From Burkholderia guangdongensis (GTDB lineage Bacteria > Pseudomonadota > Gammaproteobacteria > Burkholderiales > Burkholderiaceae), in the NCBI RefSeq assembly GCF_013403875.1, contig NZ_JACBNX010000024.1, positions 1-64,000 of the forward strand: a stretch of DNA of 64,000 nucleotides, given 5' to 3'. The position numbers were made by a program, and so were the translations under genes. Shown here piece after piece: positions 62,307-64,000 of this stretch. The notes below the pieces were generated by a model that saw only the letters and a list, made by a program, of their open reading frames with translations, searched no databases and was not told where the DNA came from. Position 1 is the stretch's first letter. Every line of letters starts with the position of its first letter.

Positions 62307-62323
62307 GGCGGGCGACGCCCGCC
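62307..62323 (-). terminator. Small hairpin after the FUSC gene
   Basis: GGCGGGC / GCCCGCC with a 3-base loop, directly past the FUSC stop on the minus strand. No T tract is adjacent. A weak terminator candidate. Confidence 0.35.
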
Positions 62324-62327
62324 GACG

Positions 62328-64000
62328 TCAGGCCGGCAGCCGGATCACGCTCGCATCCTTGCGGATCAGCAGCGACGACGCGAGCATCTGCTTGCACTGG
62401 TGCGCGAGCGCCTTCAGGTCGTGCGCGCGCTCCGCGCCCGAGCCCGGCCGCTCGGCGGCGACGACCATCTCGTCGAGTTCGCGCGTGATCTGCTTCGTTC
62501 TGTCGAGCTGATCGGCGGGCGGCGGCTCGCCGGCCTCGGCTTTCTCGAGATGCTCGAGCACCGCCGCGAGCGCGCGTCGCAGCGCGTCGTCGTGCTGCGA
62601 CTGCGGCTCGGTGCCGCACGCGCCGCCGATCAGCGGCGCGGCGGCGGTGATCTGCGCGCCGAGCGCGTGCGTCTGCACGAGCAGGTCGTTCAGCTCCGGC
62701 ACGAAGTGCTGATGCGCTTTCGGCTCGATCATCATCCGCTGGAATGCCTGCCCGAGATTCGCGAACGCGATGTGCACGTTCTTGCGCGCGAGCCGGTACG
62801 GATAGTCGTTGTCGAGCGGGCCGGCGTTCGCCGACTCGATGGCCGCCGCGACGAGCGGCACCGCGGCCGCGCCGTCGGCCTCGGGCACGGCCGGCGCGCG
62901 CACGCCGCGGCCGACGCGCCACGCGGCCTCGAAATACTTGCGGGTCGCGCTCAGCACGTTGGCGACGAGCTTGCCCATCAGCCGGTATTCCCAATACGGG
63001 AACAGCCGGCTCGCGGCGATCGCGATCATGCAGCCGATCACGGTGTCGATCGCGCGCTCGCCGATGATCCGCATGCTGCCGGGCGCGAGCAGATGGAACA
63101 TCAGCAGCACGTACGACGACGTGAACACGACGCTCGCCGTGTAGTTGAACAGCAGCAGGCTGTAGCTCATCACCATCGACGCGAACATGGCCGCGATCAG
63201 CACCGGCGTGCTCTTGACCGTGAAGATCAGCGCGACGCTCGCCGCGCAGCCGATCATCGTGCCGACGATCCGCTGCGCGTTGCGCTGCTTCGTCAGCGAG
63301 TAGCCGGGCTTCAGGATGATGATGCTCGTCATCACGATCCAGTACGCGTTCGTCAGCGGCAGCAGGCGCCCGAGCCAGAAGCCGACCGCGACCGCGATCG
63401 ACACGCGCAGCGCGTGCCGGAAGCTCGGCGAGCGCATGTTCAGGTTCGAGAAGATCAAGAGCGGCGACACCTGGCGGCGTTGCAGGAAGCGCGTGAGCGC
63501 GCGGTCGAGCTTGAGCTCGGTGTGCTGCGTGCCGGCGCCGGACAGGTTGCGCCGCATCCGCTCGATCAGGCGGGTCGCGCTCCAGATGCGGCGGAACGTG
63601 GTGAGCACGGCCGCGTACGCCTCCGCGTGCGTATCCTCGAAGTGCTTGCTGCGCATCAGCTCGATCTCGTATTCGATCGCGCGCAGCTCGGCCTTCACGC
63701 TGATCCGCTGATGCGGCGCGCGGTTCTCGAGCACAGCGAGGCCGATTTCCTCGAGATCGAACGCGGCTTTGACGATCAGGTCGCGGTAGAACACGATCAG
63801 GTCCGAGCCACCGAACGTGTTGCGCACGAGCGGGTAGTCGGTGTGCGTGCCGACGAACAGCTCGTGCAGGTCGACGCTGTTGATGAACAGGTTGAACATC
63901 GCGGTGCGCCCCGGGTCGAGCTTGCCGCGCCGCAGCTTCGGCAGGTTGCGCAGCACGATGTCGCGCGCGGTCTCCTGCGTGCCGACCGCGGTGATCTGCT
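62328..64000 (-). CDS. FUSC/YccS-like membrane protein, partial (N-terminus beyond window)
   Basis: At least 557 codons; the frame stays open to the window edge and the GTG at 63956 is internal. Hydrophobic segments cluster in the second half (ALRVSIAVAVGFWLGRLLPL; NAYWIVMTSIIILKPGY; TVIGCMIAIAASRLFPYWEY). This is the fusaric-acid-resistance/YccS-YhfK membrane domain. These proteins are putative efflux components. The C-terminal ~170 residues are cytoplasmic and helical. The complete protein should have ~700 residues. Confidence 0.85.
   Translation of the reverse strand, partial: QITAVGTQETARDIVLRNLPKLRRGKLDPGRTAMFNLFINSVDLHELFVGTHTDYPLVRNTFGGSDLIVFYRDLIVKAAFDLEEIGLAVLENRAPHQRISVKAELRAIEYEIELMRSKHFEDTHAEAYAAVLTTFRRIWSATRLIERMRRNLSGAGTQHTELKLDRALTRFLQRRQVSPLLIFSNLNMRSPSFRHALRVSIAVAVGFWLGRLLPLTNAYWIVMTSIIILKPGYSLTKQRNAQRIVGTMIGCAASVALIFTVKSTPVLIAAMFASMVMSYSLLLFNYTASVVFTSSYVLLMFHLLAPGSMRIIGERAIDTVIGCMIAIAASRLFPYWEYRLMGKLVANVLSATRKYFEAAWRVGRGVRAPAVPEADGAAAVPLVAAAIESANAGPLDNDYPYRLARKNVHIAFANLGQAFQRMMIEPKAHQHFVPELNDLLVQTHALGAQITAAAPLIGGACGTEPQSQHDDALRRALAAVLEHLEKAEAGEPPPADQLDRTKQITRELDEMVVAAERPGSGAERAHDLKALAHQCKQMLASSLLIRKDASVIRLPA

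Noticed and set aside
1..64000. Prophage, insertion sequence or genomic island
   Set aside because: No integrase, transposase, phage structural gene, tRNA junction or attachment repeat was seen; the composition looks uniform except for short AT-rich promoters.

Overview
The window is GC-rich (clearly above 60% by eye) chromosomal DNA of a betaproteobacterium. The genus is almost certainly Burkholderia. The evidence is a 5S rRNA 3' end of Burkholderia type, a hopanoid glycan cluster (hpnIJKL), a two-subunit (AruF/AruG) arginine succinyltransferase operon, Ala/Ser/Gly-rich periplasmic proteins and a betaproteobacterial extragenic repeat. I cannot fix the species. I see no prophage, insertion sequence, CRISPR array or integrase; it reads as core chromosome.

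Layout. 1-132: end of an rRNA operon and its terminator. 153-7293: LuxR-type regulator, DmpA-like aminopeptidase, a secreted beta-propeller-like protein, an AmiD-like amidase lipoprotein, a pirin and an ElaA-type acetyltransferase. 7384-9379 (minus): a copper-delivery operon, sco - pcuC - ctaG. 9658-11786: trehalose synthesis, otsB-otsA. 11887-15414: an MsbA-type ABC exporter diverging from a family-4 glycosyltransferase with a long, palindrome-rich leader. 15729-18502: a membrane protein, pdxY and a luciferase-like monooxygenase. 19135-24504: hpnI, hpnJ, hpnK, hpnL and a BamE-like lipoprotein, followed on the other strand by a BrnT toxin and a BrnA antitoxin that appears to have lost its C-terminal domain.

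25358-37259 is one arginine-uptake and catabolism locus. It holds two basic amino acid ABC permeases, their ATPase, an AraC-type ArgR regulator, the complete succinyltransferase pathway (astC-aruF-aruG-astD-astB-astE), and the periplasmic binding protein at the far end. 37376-40676 (minus): an EAL-domain phosphodiesterase followed by an HDOD protein. 40882-43728: a peroxiredoxin, an NAD(P)-binding protein and a NYN-LOTUS RNA-binding/nuclease protein. 43825-51654 (minus): an MdtABC-like RND pump without an outer-membrane channel. 51879-54468: an IclR regulator, an AT-rich intergenic region with an orphan terminator, and an ammonium transporter.

54771-62147: a small lipoprotein, an Rrf2 regulator paired with an NAD(P)-binding protein (the two share an operator-like inverted repeat), a MscS channel, a cysteine-dioxygenase-like protein divergent from an Lrp/AsnC regulator, a 55-residue membrane protein, and an amino acid permease preceded by a perfect HutC-type palindrome. 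62328-64000: a FUSC/YccS-like membrane protein cut by the window edge.

No single locus looks like a wholly new system. The most promising loose ends are the Rrf2 operator pair, the HutC-like site in front of the permease, the truncated antitoxin, the orphan terminated transcript near 53,040, and the NYN-LOTUS protein.
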